NCBI GenBank assembly: GCA_039990395.1
Contig: JBDXFZ010000041.1
Coordinates: 386,144 to 450,143, forward strand
Length of the DNA stretch: 64,000 nt
Direction of reading: 5' to 3'
Origin: CALINF01 sp039990395
GTDB lineage: Bacteria > Pseudomonadota > Gammaproteobacteria > Pseudomonadales > Halieaceae
A program made the position numbers and the translations under genes. The notes beneath the pieces were generated by a model. It was not told the origin of the DNA and did not search any database. It worked only from the letters and a program-made list of their open reading frames with translations. Below are positions 44,197 to 52,940 of the stretch, piece by piece. Numbering within the stretch: position 1 is the stretch's first letter; each line of letters opens with the position of its first letter.

Positions 44197-45384
44197 TTAA
44201 CTGCTCAGGGGAAGATTAAGCTTAGCCAGCACCTGCTCCGTGTGCTCTCCGAGCATAGGCGGCGGGCGGCGGTCATCAACCGGCGTACGAGACAGCTTAA
44301 TCGGGCTGCCAACAAGTTCAAGTTCAGGATTGAGAGGATGCGGCACCTGCACGCGCATTTGCCTTGCAGCGAGCTGCGGCTCATCGAACACCTCTGCCAC
44401 CGAATTGATCGGCCCGGCGGGTACACTGACCGCTTCCAGTCGATCTATCCACTCCTGCTTGGAATGCTCCAACATCTTCGCTTGCAAAGGCGGTATCAAT
44501 TCCTCCCGATGTTCCACGCGCTTGCGGTTCGTTGCAAACCGGGTGTCATCCGCCAACTCCGGCAGCCCAAGCTCTGCCACAAAACGACGAAACTGCGCGT
44601 CATTACCCACAGCTACGATCAAATGTCCGTCTGCACAGACAAAAGACTGATAAGGCACCACATTAGGGTGCGCGTTCCCCAGCCGTGTGGGATTCATGCC
44701 ACCCACAAGATAATTGGTCGCCTGATTCGCTAGGGTCGCGGCCGTGACATCGAGTAGCGCCAGATCAACGTGCTGCCCCAAACCTGATTGCTCACGCTCG
44801 GCAAGCGCTGCAAGAACACCGATCGCGGCATACAGGCCTGTCATGATATCTGTGAGCGCCACTCCCACTTTTTGCGGGCCGGCGCCTGGTTCACCGTCTT
44901 TCTCGCCAGTAACACTCATCAAGCCGCCCATGGCCTGCACAAGAAAATCGTAGCCGGGCCTGTCTTTCAGCGGACCGTTCTGGCCAAAACCTGTAATAGA
45001 GCAGTACACCAACCGGGGGTTGAGCTCGGCTAACGAGGGGTAGTCCAAACCAAAACTCGCAGCACCGCCTACCTTGAAGTTTTCGATAAGAATATCGCTG
45101 TCGGCTGCGAGTTGGCGGATGATCTCCTGGCCCTCGGGGGTTTTCATATCAATGGCAACCGATTGTTTACCGCGGTTGGTACAAAGATAGTAGGCCGACT
45201 CCGATGTGGGTTCACCGTCGCTATCGGACATGAATGGAGGACCCCAGGCGCGAGTGTCATCACCGTGCCCGGGGCGCTCTACTTTAATAACTTCAGCGCC
45301 TAAGTCCGCCAGAATCTGGCTTGCCCAGGGACCCGCCAGCACACGAGAAAGATCGAGCACACGAATGTGCGACAGCGCACCCAC
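44197..45384 (-). CDS. Class III CoA-transferase (CaiB/BaiF), likely glutarate CoA-transferase
   Basis: A 395-residue enzyme: VLDLSRVLAGPWASQILADLG, TNRGKQSVAIDMKTPEGQ, and the catalytic Asp region GPLKDRPGYDFLVQAMGG. Class III CoA-transferases swap CoA between acids such as succinyl-CoA and glutarate. Placement 2 bases downstream of glutaryl-CoA dehydrogenase makes succinyl-CoA:glutarate CoA-transferase (the human SUGCT/GcdG type) the most likely role; this comes from context. Confidence 0.85.
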   Translation of the reverse strand: MGALSHIRVLDLSRVLAGPWASQILADLGAEVIKVERPGHGDDTRAWGPPFMSDSDGEPTSESAYYLCTNRGKQSVAIDMKTPEGQEIIRQLAADSDILIENFKVGGAASFGLDYPSLAELNPRLVYCSITGFGQNGPLKDRPGYDFLVQAMGGLMSVTGEKDGEPGAGPQKVGVALTDIMTGLYAAIGVLAALAEREQSGLGQHVDLALLDVTAATLANQATNYLVGGMNPTRLGNAHPNVVPYQSFVCADGHLIVAVGNDAQFRRFVAELGLPELADDTRFATNRKRVEHREELIPPLQAKMLEHSKQEWIDRLEAVSVPAGPINSVAEVFDEPQLAARQMRVQVPHPLNPELELVGSPIKLSRTPVDDRRPPPMLGEHTEQVLAKLNLPLSS

Positions 45385-45386
45385 TG

Positions 45387-46571
45387 TTAAAACGCCGGGA
45401 TATCAGTTTGGGTCCGGCCCAGAATCAGCGCATGTACGTCGTGCGTACCCTCGTAGGTATTAACCACTTCCAGATTCACCATATGGCGCATCACGGGGTA
45501 CTCATCGGAGATGCCATTCCCGCCGAGCATATCCCGCGCCGCGCGCGCGATATCAAGTGCCTTGCCGCAAGAGTTACGTTTGATCAACGAAATTAGCTCC
45601 GGCGCGATTTTGCCGGCGTCCATCAGTTCGCCTGCTCGATGGCAGCCCTGCAACCCCAAACTTATCTCGGTTTGCATATCTGCCAGTTTTAACTGGACTA
45701 ACTGCTTGGAGGCGAGCGGCCGACCAAACTGGGTGCGTTCAAGGGTGTAGTTAAGTGCCGCGTGCCAGCAGGCTTCTGCTGCGCCCAGCGCGCCCCAGGC
45801 AATGCCATAGCGCGCATTGTTAAGACAGCCGAATGGCCCTTTGAGGCCTTCCACATCGGGGAGCAAATGTTCCTCCGAGACAAACACCTCCTGCATCACG
45901 ATTTCACCGGTGATAGATGCACGCAGCGCAAGCTTCCCTTCGATTTTCGGAGCACTCAGACCGGGCATGCCCTTCTCAAGCACAAAGCCGCGAATCTTGT
46001 CGTCATCGGTCTTGGCCCAGACCACAAACACATCGGCAATGGGGCTGTTGCTGATCCACATCTTCGCCCCAGTGATGCTATAGCCGCCATCAACACTGCG
46101 TGCGCGCGTAACCATGCCACCAGGGTCCGAACCGTGATCTGGCTCGGTTAAGCCAAAGCAACCAATCCACTCGCCGGTAGCGAGTTTAGGCAGATACTTT
46201 TCACGCTGGGCCTCAGTGCCATACGCGTAAATCGGGTACATCACCAACGACGATTGCACACTCATCATCGAGCGATAGCCAGAATCCACACGCTCCACTT
46301 CGCGGGCTATCAAGCCGTAGCTTACATAGTCAACTCCCGGGCAACCGTAGCCCTCGATGGTTGAGCCCAGCAAACCAAGGGCTCCCATTTCGCGAAAAAT
46401 TTCCGGGTCAGTCTCTTCTTTACGAAAGGCCTCCTGCAGCCGAGGCTGTAATTGGCCCTGTGCATATTGACGCGCGCTATCGCGCACCATGCGCTGTTCG
46501 TCGGTCAGTTGTTGTTCCAGCAGGAAAGGATCCTGCCAGTCCAGCTTCTGCCATTGCTTACCTTTACTCAT
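45387..46571 (-). CDS. gcdH: Glutaryl-CoA dehydrogenase
   Basis: A 394-residue acyl-CoA dehydrogenase. GCFGLTEPDHGSDPGGM is the family FAD/substrate loop, ARYGIAWGALGAAEAC and RTQFGRPLASKQLVQ follow, and the catalytic Glu is in NTYEGTHDVHALILGR. This combination, especially the Arg residues and EGTHD, is the GcdH subgroup, which converts glutaryl-CoA to crotonyl-CoA with release of CO2. ATG 46571 has GGGAG 7 bases upstream. Operon with the CoA-transferase, divergent from the LysR gene. Confidence 0.93.
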   Translation of the reverse strand: MSKGKQWQKLDWQDPFLLEQQLTDEQRMVRDSARQYAQGQLQPRLQEAFRKEETDPEIFREMGALGLLGSTIEGYGCPGVDYVSYGLIAREVERVDSGYRSMMSVQSSLVMYPIYAYGTEAQREKYLPKLATGEWIGCFGLTEPDHGSDPGGMVTRARSVDGGYSITGAKMWISNSPIADVFVVWAKTDDDKIRGFVLEKGMPGLSAPKIEGKLALRASITGEIVMQEVFVSEEHLLPDVEGLKGPFGCLNNARYGIAWGALGAAEACWHAALNYTLERTQFGRPLASKQLVQLKLADMQTEISLGLQGCHRAGELMDAGKIAPELISLIKRNSCGKALDIARAARDMLGGNGISDEYPVMRHMVNLEVVNTYEGTHDVHALILGRTQTDIPAF

Positions 46572-46678
46572 GATCACTCCCGATATCGCGCATAAACAGA
46601 CACGCACAGTAACAAAGCCTGTCACATTGATAAAATATATGTTTTCTATCATTCGGATATTTTTTGTATATTAGAAAC
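46572..46678. promoter_or_regulatory. gcdH / lysR-type divergent promoter region with operator-like inverted repeat
   Basis: A 107-base, AT-rich region between gcdH and the LysR regulator. TGATA (46628-46632) / TATCA (46647-46651) with a 14-base A/T-rich spacer forms an interrupted palindrome of the type LysR proteins bind, and GATATTTTTTGTATATTA extends to the regulator start. No LysR-box consensus can be proven by eye. Confidence 0.45.
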
Positions 46679-47548
46679 ATGGACTTTCGCAAATTAGAGA
46701 TTTTCGCCGCGGTAGCTGACAATCACAGCTTCAGCCGTGCCGCGCATCAGCTACACATGGCTCAACCGGCCGTGAGCATCGCAGTACGCAAGCTTGAGGA
46801 ATCGCTGGGGCTTAAGCTGTTGGATCGATCAGGTCGTGATGTCATGCTGACCGCCGAAGGCGAGGAGGTACTGCGCAGAACCCGGCGCATCCTGCAGGAG
46901 TCCTCTGAGCTGCTCGCTACAAGCTCCTCTCTGCGAAACCTGATACAGGGTGAACTGAATATTGCGTGCCCATCCATGTTGGCCACCTATTATCTGCCCG
47001 ACCTGCTGTCTGCCTTCCTCAATGAGCACAGCGGCTTGAGTGCCGCCGTCACACAGGCAGGCACAGAAAGAGTGGAAACCCTGCTGCTCGAAGATAAAGT
47101 GGAGATAGGTGTTACCCACCGCACCCAGCATTCTGATGAACTCGACCTGATACCCCTTGTGCGTGAAAAAATGGTGCTTTGCGTTGCCGCGAATCACCCC
47201 TGGGCCAAACGGAAATCCGTCACTATCCAAGATCTGCACGACCAGCCCATGGTGCTGTATGAAAGCGGTTACTTTATTCGTAGCAAGCTGGACGCACTTT
47301 GCCGCGACACCGACACCACACTGAACCTGCGCCTGCAAACCAATTTCCTGCCGCTATTGATGCGCATGGTAAAACAGGGTGTAGGCATGACCGTCGGTTT
47401 GCAGATGCTTGCAGACCAGGAGCCGGGTATTGCGGGCATTCCCATCCTGGGTGATACATCCGTTGACATGGCGCTTGCCAAACGTAAGGGACGAGCGATC
47501 TCACGCGCCAATCAAGCATTTTTAGATTGGGTGGCAATCACGCTATGA
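46679..47548 (+). CDS. LysR family transcriptional regulator
   Basis: A 289-residue regulator. The winged helix-turn-helix lies at residues about 1-60 (MDFRKLEIFAAVADNHSFS, AAHQLHMAQPAVSIAVRKLEE), with the inducer-binding domain following. It is divergent from gcdH and the CoA-transferase, and is likely their glutarate-responsive regulator (GcdR-type role by context). An alternative start 15 bases upstream (46664) is less likely, as the DNA-binding domain begins MDF. Confidence 0.92.
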   Translation: MDFRKLEIFAAVADNHSFSRAAHQLHMAQPAVSIAVRKLEESLGLKLLDRSGRDVMLTAEGEEVLRRTRRILQESSELLATSSSLRNLIQGELNIACPSMLATYYLPDLLSAFLNEHSGLSAAVTQAGTERVETLLLEDKVEIGVTHRTQHSDELDLIPLVREKMVLCVAANHPWAKRKSVTIQDLHDQPMVLYESGYFIRSKLDALCRDTDTTLNLRLQTNFLPLLMRMVKQGVGMTVGLQMLADQEPGIAGIPILGDTSVDMALAKRKGRAISRANQAFLDWVAITL

Positions 47549-47601
47549 TGACGATCCTGTGGCGACACGCCCTATTCCCAAAAACAATTTAGCCTTGAAC
47601 T

Positions 47602-48450
47602 ATGCCTGACCTCGCCTCCTACGCCAGCTATAGCCAACACTTGGCCAGACTCATCCCGTTGGTGGGCCAGGAAGGTTTTGCCGAGCAGCTTATAGCAACG
47701 CTAAAAGCGGTTATCCCCATTGATGATGCCACCGTCATCGTGTATCCGCGCGGTGCCATGCCTATAATTGAATACTTTGAGGAACCGGCGGCCCCAGGTA
47801 CGTCAACGCTGGACCGCTTCGTGAAAGGTGCATTCCTGCTGGATCCTTACTACCTCGCCGCCGAGCGAGATCAGAACTTCGGGGTTTTCCGTTTGCGCGA
47901 CTTGTCTCCCACCGGCTTCAAGGACTCCGAGTATTATCAGAACTGGTATCGCAATTGCGGCTACCGCGACGAATGCGGCTATGTGTTTCCCGTAATGGAA
48001 GACGGCTTCATCAATATCGCGCTGGGAAAAATCACCCCGCGTACCCGCTTTTCTGCAACCCAGTTCGCCATTTTGGCAGCGATCGCGCCCACTATCGAAG
48101 TCCTTTGTCAGCAGCATTGGGCATCACACACCTCCAGCGCGGCATCACAGAATCTGCGAGCGCAGTTGCATGGCGCTCTCACTGCCTTCGGTTCCAGTTT
48201 GTTGACCGAGCGCGAAGCCCAAGTGATCAACCTTGTGCTACACGGTCACAGCACCAAGACAGTTGCAGAGAAGCTATCCATCTCAATGGAAACCGTAAAG
48301 CTCCACCGCAAGCACGCCTATGCCAAGCTGGAAATCTCCTCACAGGCCGAGCTGTTTTACCTATTTCTGGATTCCCTGATGAGCGCACAGAACTACGCAG
48401 GTGGCGATACCCTTGTAGCCTATATGCAGCCGCCTCTCTCCAGGCAATGA
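47602..48450 (+). CDS. LuxR-type helix-turn-helix regulator
   Basis: A 282-residue protein. C-terminal LLTEREAQVINLVLHGHSTK followed by KTVAEKLSISMETVKLHRK (about 195-240) is a GerE/LuxR DNA-binding domain. The N-terminal 190 residues are of the PAS/GAF-like size but without recognisable autoinducer-binding residues. No synthase gene is close, so it may be an orphan regulator. It lies 53 bases after the LysR gene and 73 before the sulfotransferase gene. Confidence 0.85.
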   Translation: MPDLASYASYSQHLARLIPLVGQEGFAEQLIATLKAVIPIDDATVIVYPRGAMPIIEYFEEPAAPGTSTLDRFVKGAFLLDPYYLAAERDQNFGVFRLRDLSPTGFKDSEYYQNWYRNCGYRDECGYVFPVMEDGFINIALGKITPRTRFSATQFAILAAIAPTIEVLCQQHWASHTSSAASQNLRAQLHGALTAFGSSLLTEREAQVINLVLHGHSTKTVAEKLSISMETVKLHRKHAYAKLEISSQAELFYLFLDSLMSAQNYAGGDTLVAYMQPPLSRQ

Positions 48451-48523
48451 GCGTATTGCAGTCACATGGAGCCGCTACGCATATAGCCCCCGAACCCTCG
48501 GCACTCAGATAGCAGATTCGACT

Positions 48524-50128
48524 ATGACAAAGCGCTCCCCCGCCAAACAGGCCCCTTGGATGCAGACTACGTTGAGAGAAGGGTTCAGCCACCTCTCGGC
48601 TGGCCGCCTGAATGAGGCTGGCGACTGCTGCAGACGGCTACTGGGCGCAAAGCCTGATCTAGTAGAGGCACATTTCCTGGTCGGCTTGATCGCACTGGAA
48701 CTAAAGCAGACATGGAACGCTGTGCAAGCGTTTGGGTCAGTTACCAAGCTGCAGCCTGATCACGGCGCGGCGTGGGCCAACCTCGCTCGCCTTTTCGCTC
48801 AGGCCGGGCAGCCCGGCAGAGCAGACAAGGCGTTGGCGCAAGCCGTGGCAAATAGCGATGACAACCCCATCGTCGACGACCTGATCGGTACTGTCTACGG
48901 ACTGATGGGAGATCAGCCCGAGGCAGGCAAGTGGATCAGCAAAGCGCTCAACAAAGAACCCAAGAGGCTGCAGTTCCTTGTTAATCAAGCCAACAACCAG
49001 ATGTTTCTGGACCATATGGACGAAGCAGAATCTCTGTTGCACAGAGCACTGGAGGTACAGCCCGGCAACCCCAATGCCCATTGGTTGCTCTCCGGCCTGA
49101 AAAAGGCCAAAGATCGCAGTCATGTCGTTGAGCTGGAGCGACTCGCACAACAGGAAAACCGCAATCCAAAGGGTCTAGCGTTTCTCAACTATGGCTTGGG
49201 TAAGGAGCTGGAGGACCTGGAGGATTGGGACAACGCATTTGCCGCTTTCTCCCGCGGCGCAGCGGCCAGGCGCAGCACCATCGATTTCGATGAACAAGCC
49301 GAGATCGAGATGTACGATGCATTCCGCGATACGTTTACCCAGGATTGGATGGCGAAAGGCAACACGGGGCACGATAGCGCTGCACCGATATTTGTAGTGG
49401 GACAGCCCAGAACGGGGACGACACTGGTCGAACGGATCATCACTAGCCATTCCACCGTTTTCTCGGCAGGAGAGTTGAAACAGTTTGGCCAATGCATACG
49501 GAGGCTATCGGACTACAGGGAACCCAAACACCAATCTGCGAAACTAGCGACCCTCGGGGCCAACATTGAACCAAAACAGCTGGGGGGTGCCTATTTGCAG
49601 CTCACCGCCAAGCTAAGAGGCAACCTGCCACGATTCGTCGACAAACTACCACCAAATTATCTCTACATTCCCCTGATTCTAAAAGCGTTGCCAAATGCCA
49701 AAATCGTGCATCTGCGAAGAAACCCGATGGATGCGTGCTTTGCCAGTTTCAAGCAGCTATTTGCAGATGCCTACCTGCACTCCTATCAGCAGGAAGAGAT
49801 GGCGAGGCACCACGCCAGGTATTTTCATTTAATGGCCACTTGGCGTGAACGTTTTGGTGATCGCTTCTTTGATATCTCATATGAAGATACGGCAACTAAT
49901 CTTGAACCCAATGCCCGCGCTTTAATCGACTTCCTCGAGCTACCGTGGGAGGACGCTTGTCTCAATTTTCATGAACAGAAGGCGGCAGTGACCACGGCCA
50001 GTGCGGTGCAAGTTCGCCAGCCTGCCCATACCCGCTCCGTCGGCAGATGGCGTCGCTACGAGTCGCAATTAGCACCGATGCGCCAGACACTGGTCGATGA
50101 GCGCGTCCCCGAGAGCCTGCTGATCTAG
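48524..50128 (+). CDS. TPR-sulfotransferase
   Basis: A 534-residue protein. Residues about 15-280 are TPR helices (FSHLSAGRLNEAGDCCRRLL and following repeats). From about 290 it is a PAPS-dependent sulfotransferase: VVGQPRTGTTLVERIITSH is the 5'-phosphosulfate loop and AKIVHLRRNPMDACFASFK the 3'-phosphate site. The likely target is a protein, lipid or glycan hydroxyl. Many marine Gammaproteobacteria carry several TPR-sulfotransferases of unknown target. Confidence 0.88.
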   Translation: MTKRSPAKQAPWMQTTLREGFSHLSAGRLNEAGDCCRRLLGAKPDLVEAHFLVGLIALELKQTWNAVQAFGSVTKLQPDHGAAWANLARLFAQAGQPGRADKALAQAVANSDDNPIVDDLIGTVYGLMGDQPEAGKWISKALNKEPKRLQFLVNQANNQMFLDHMDEAESLLHRALEVQPGNPNAHWLLSGLKKAKDRSHVVELERLAQQENRNPKGLAFLNYGLGKELEDLEDWDNAFAAFSRGAAARRSTIDFDEQAEIEMYDAFRDTFTQDWMAKGNTGHDSAAPIFVVGQPRTGTTLVERIITSHSTVFSAGELKQFGQCIRRLSDYREPKHQSAKLATLGANIEPKQLGGAYLQLTAKLRGNLPRFVDKLPPNYLYIPLILKALPNAKIVHLRRNPMDACFASFKQLFADAYLHSYQQEEMARHHARYFHLMATWRERFGDRFFDISYEDTATNLEPNARALIDFLELPWEDACLNFHEQKAAVTTASAVQVRQPAHTRSVGRWRRYESQLAPMRQTLVDERVPESLLI

Positions 50129-50377
50129 AGCGTTTGTTCGAAAGTCCGCCAGCAGCGCGAATTGATCACCGCGACTGAAGCTGTCGCGGGAGCACCCAGA
50201 AGCTAAAGAACGCACATACCATTGCAGGCCACGTCGATTGGCGGTAGCCTCTTGCTAGGTGGTTAACACTTTTGGGGGATGTCGAAGTAGGCATCAGCGT
50301 GACAAGCTACGGTTAATTGCAGGTGGCTAACCAACGTGTCAATAGCAATTCATATCAGCTAACGCAGAGGAACAATA

Positions 50378-52870
50378 ATGAATAATCTTCCCAATAATAA
50401 GCTGACGCACACACCATCCAAAAAACCTCGTGTGGGTGCACTGAAGCGCACCACGATGGCGCAAGCTGTATCGATTGCTTTGATGGCAGGCTTTACTGCT
50501 GAGTCATTGCAGGCGCAACAGCTTGAGGAAGTGATCGTCACCGCAACAAAACGCGCTGAATCGGTGATGGACGTGCCGATCGCGATCACAGCCATGTCAG
50601 GTGATGCAATTCGCGCGATCAACCTGAACGATATCAAGGATTTGATTAGCTTCACACCCGGCATCAGCGGCAACAGTAAAGACAGCTTCCTGGATTTTGT
50701 CAGTGTTCGCGGCATCCGGACTATCGACTTTGGCAACGGCGGGGATCCATCGGTCAGCCTCTATAAGAACGGACTCTATCAGGGCAGAAATGGCGCAGCG
50801 GTATCCAGCCTATATGATATTGAGCGTGCTGAAGTACTCCGCGGCCCTCAGGGGTTTCTGTTTGGCCGTAACTCCGTCAGCGGCGCGATGAACATTATTA
50901 CCAACAAACCCAACGTCTCAGAAGTCGAAGGCTATGCGGAGCTGGATGTCGGTGAGCGTGACATACTTGTCTTCGAAGGTGGCGTTAACTATCCAATTAC
51001 TGACAATCTCGCGGTACGCATCGCCGGCTATCATTCCGAGGAAGATGGCTATGTCAAAAATCTGGCCGGTGGCCCCGATCTGATTGATCACAAAAACCAG
51101 AGCTTCAGGATCACCACGCGCTATGAGAATGAGCGCCTAACCGCTGACCTCATGTTCGAATATGATGATCGTGATCAGTTCGGCACCGTCTATCGCGCTA
51201 CAGGCAACGGCGACGCCTTCAACATCAACCAGACGCGTATCAACGGCGGCGTGCCCATTCCGCTGTCCAATGACAAGTTGACGGTAAACAACGACAACTC
51301 GCTGAAGCCCAAAGATGAAGCAGAAATCTACTCGGTGGGTTTGTTGATCGACTATGACCTGGGCTTTGCGACACTAAGCTCGCTTACTGGCTACAAAGAT
51401 CACGATTATGGCTACGTCGAAGACTACGACGGCTTGCCAACACGCACGTTCAATTACGGACAGGAGCAGAGCGGCGAGTACATTGAACAGGAGTTTCGCC
51501 TTACGTCTAACGACGAAGGACCATTAGGCTGGTACGCGGGCGCCTCCTATTACAGTGAGGACATCGATACTGTATTCCTTGGTCAGCAGGAAGAAGATGT
51601 TTATTGCCTGGGGTATTGGTCCACTGATTGTGCTGGACTGCCTGATTACGTAGCCTATCTCGATGACTACTACTTTTATTTAGATCCGGACTACTATGGA
51701 TCGAGTTATATAACTGACATTTATTTTCCCGGTGGCCTCCCTGACGAATGGAATTCATCACCCGACGGCAATATCAACGACCGCAACCGAATTAAGGGCA
51801 AGTACGAGGGCTATTCTGCTTACATTGATCTGAAATACGGGCTCAGTGACAGCTTTGATATAGGCGCGGGCTTACGTTATAGCTACGATGAAAAGGAATT
51901 CTCTCAGCAGGTGCTTCCGGATTCATCTTTGCTCGCATACAAGGCGCAAACGGGCTTCACCACACCAGAAGGCGCCTTGAAGGATAAGCAGGATTGGGAT
52001 GAAGTTACCTGGAGATTAGTTGCAAACTGGCGGCCAGACGACGACACACTGATCTTCGGCAGCGTGGCCACAGGCTACAAGCCCGGCGGCTTTGGCAGTT
52101 TCAATATCGAAGGTCCGGGGGCGGATGGTTGCGCGTTCGGGACCTGCGTTGGGCTTCCGGGGTCTGAGAGGCCAGGCGATTTTGGCCCGGAAACAGTCAC
52201 ATCTTATGAAATAGGGTATAAATCTACGCTGTTCGGGGGACGTACCCAGGTAGCGACAACTGCTTTTTATTATCAGTACGAAGATTTGCAGGCGATATTC
52301 TCAGAAGGTCCACGTCAGGTTGTCGATAATGTTGGCGAGCTGGATGGATGGGGCCTTGAAGCTGAGGTCAATACTGCAATAACTGACAACCTCACACTGC
52401 GACTAGGCGCATCATGGTTCGACTCCGAAGCAAACGATGTACAAGCGTTTTGTGGCGCAGGAGAGGTACTTGACCCTGTAAAAGGCGCTAACGCCTGCGA
52501 GGGCAACTCAATCCCGTGGGCCCCTGAGTACACTGCATTTGCTGTCTTAAACGGTGTCTTCCCGATAGGTCAGAGCGGTGGCGAGGCCTTTGGTACCGTT
52601 GCCTGGTCCTGGGAGGACGACTATCGAGGTGATTGGCCCGATGAAGGGCTGATTTATCAGCGTATCGAGGCACTCAATCAGACTGATATCATAGCGGGCT
52701 ATCGTCAGGAGAGCTGGAGCGTCAGCGCTTACGTTGAGAATGTCTTCGACCAGGAGTGGTTCGATGGCGCCTACGCTGATGATCCCACTGAGACCAATAT
52801 CTATGCGCAGCATACATTTGGGCCATCAAGACCAAGAACTGCCGGTGTACGTCTGGGCTACGAGTTCTGA
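50378..52870 (+). CDS. TonB-dependent outer-membrane receptor
   Basis: An 830-residue receptor. A long leader with hydrophobic core (AQAVSIALMAGFTAESLQA) is followed at once by the TonB box and plug domain: EEVIVTATKRAES, SVRGIRTIDFG, LRGPQGFLFGRNSVSGAMNI. The barrel ends RTAGVRLGYEF with C-terminal Phe. Such receptors import ferric chelates, vitamins or small carbohydrates and other compounds. AGAGGA precedes the ATG by 6 bases. It opens the accessory region; the next gene may use the imported ligand. Confidence 0.93.
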   Translation: MNNLPNNKLTHTPSKKPRVGALKRTTMAQAVSIALMAGFTAESLQAQQLEEVIVTATKRAESVMDVPIAITAMSGDAIRAINLNDIKDLISFTPGISGNSKDSFLDFVSVRGIRTIDFGNGGDPSVSLYKNGLYQGRNGAAVSSLYDIERAEVLRGPQGFLFGRNSVSGAMNIITNKPNVSEVEGYAELDVGERDILVFEGGVNYPITDNLAVRIAGYHSEEDGYVKNLAGGPDLIDHKNQSFRITTRYENERLTADLMFEYDDRDQFGTVYRATGNGDAFNINQTRINGGVPIPLSNDKLTVNNDNSLKPKDEAEIYSVGLLIDYDLGFATLSSLTGYKDHDYGYVEDYDGLPTRTFNYGQEQSGEYIEQEFRLTSNDEGPLGWYAGASYYSEDIDTVFLGQQEEDVYCLGYWSTDCAGLPDYVAYLDDYYFYLDPDYYGSSYITDIYFPGGLPDEWNSSPDGNINDRNRIKGKYEGYSAYIDLKYGLSDSFDIGAGLRYSYDEKEFSQQVLPDSSLLAYKAQTGFTTPEGALKDKQDWDEVTWRLVANWRPDDDTLIFGSVATGYKPGGFGSFNIEGPGADGCAFGTCVGLPGSERPGDFGPETVTSYEIGYKSTLFGGRTQVATTAFYYQYEDLQAIFSEGPRQVVDNVGELDGWGLEAEVNTAITDNLTLRLGASWFDSEANDVQAFCGAGEVLDPVKGANACEGNSIPWAPEYTAFAVLNGVFPIGQSGGEAFGTVAWSWEDDYRGDWPDEGLIYQRIEALNQTDIIAGYRQESWSVSAYVENVFDQEWFDGAYADDPTETNIYAQHTFGPSRPRTAGVRLGYEF

Positions 52871-52940
52871 GTTGTTTAACGCCTCGCAGAGGCGCCTCAT
52901 ACCCCGCTTCTAGAGTGGAGTATGGCGCCTCTGTGAACGC
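52871..52940 (+). promoter_or_regulatory. Structured leader with mutually exclusive hairpins
   Basis: Between the TonB receptor and the flavoprotein. Hairpin 1: CGCCTC (52880-52885) / GAGGCG (52889-52894), loop GCA. Hairpin 2: GAGGCGCC (52889-52896) / GGCGCCTC (52924-52931), a perfect 8-bp stem. Both use 52889-52894, so they cannot form together. Hairpin 2 ends 9 bases before the ATG at 52941, which has no clear ribosome site close to it. This is the geometry of an attenuator or translation control; the ligand, if any, is unknown. Confidence 0.45.
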
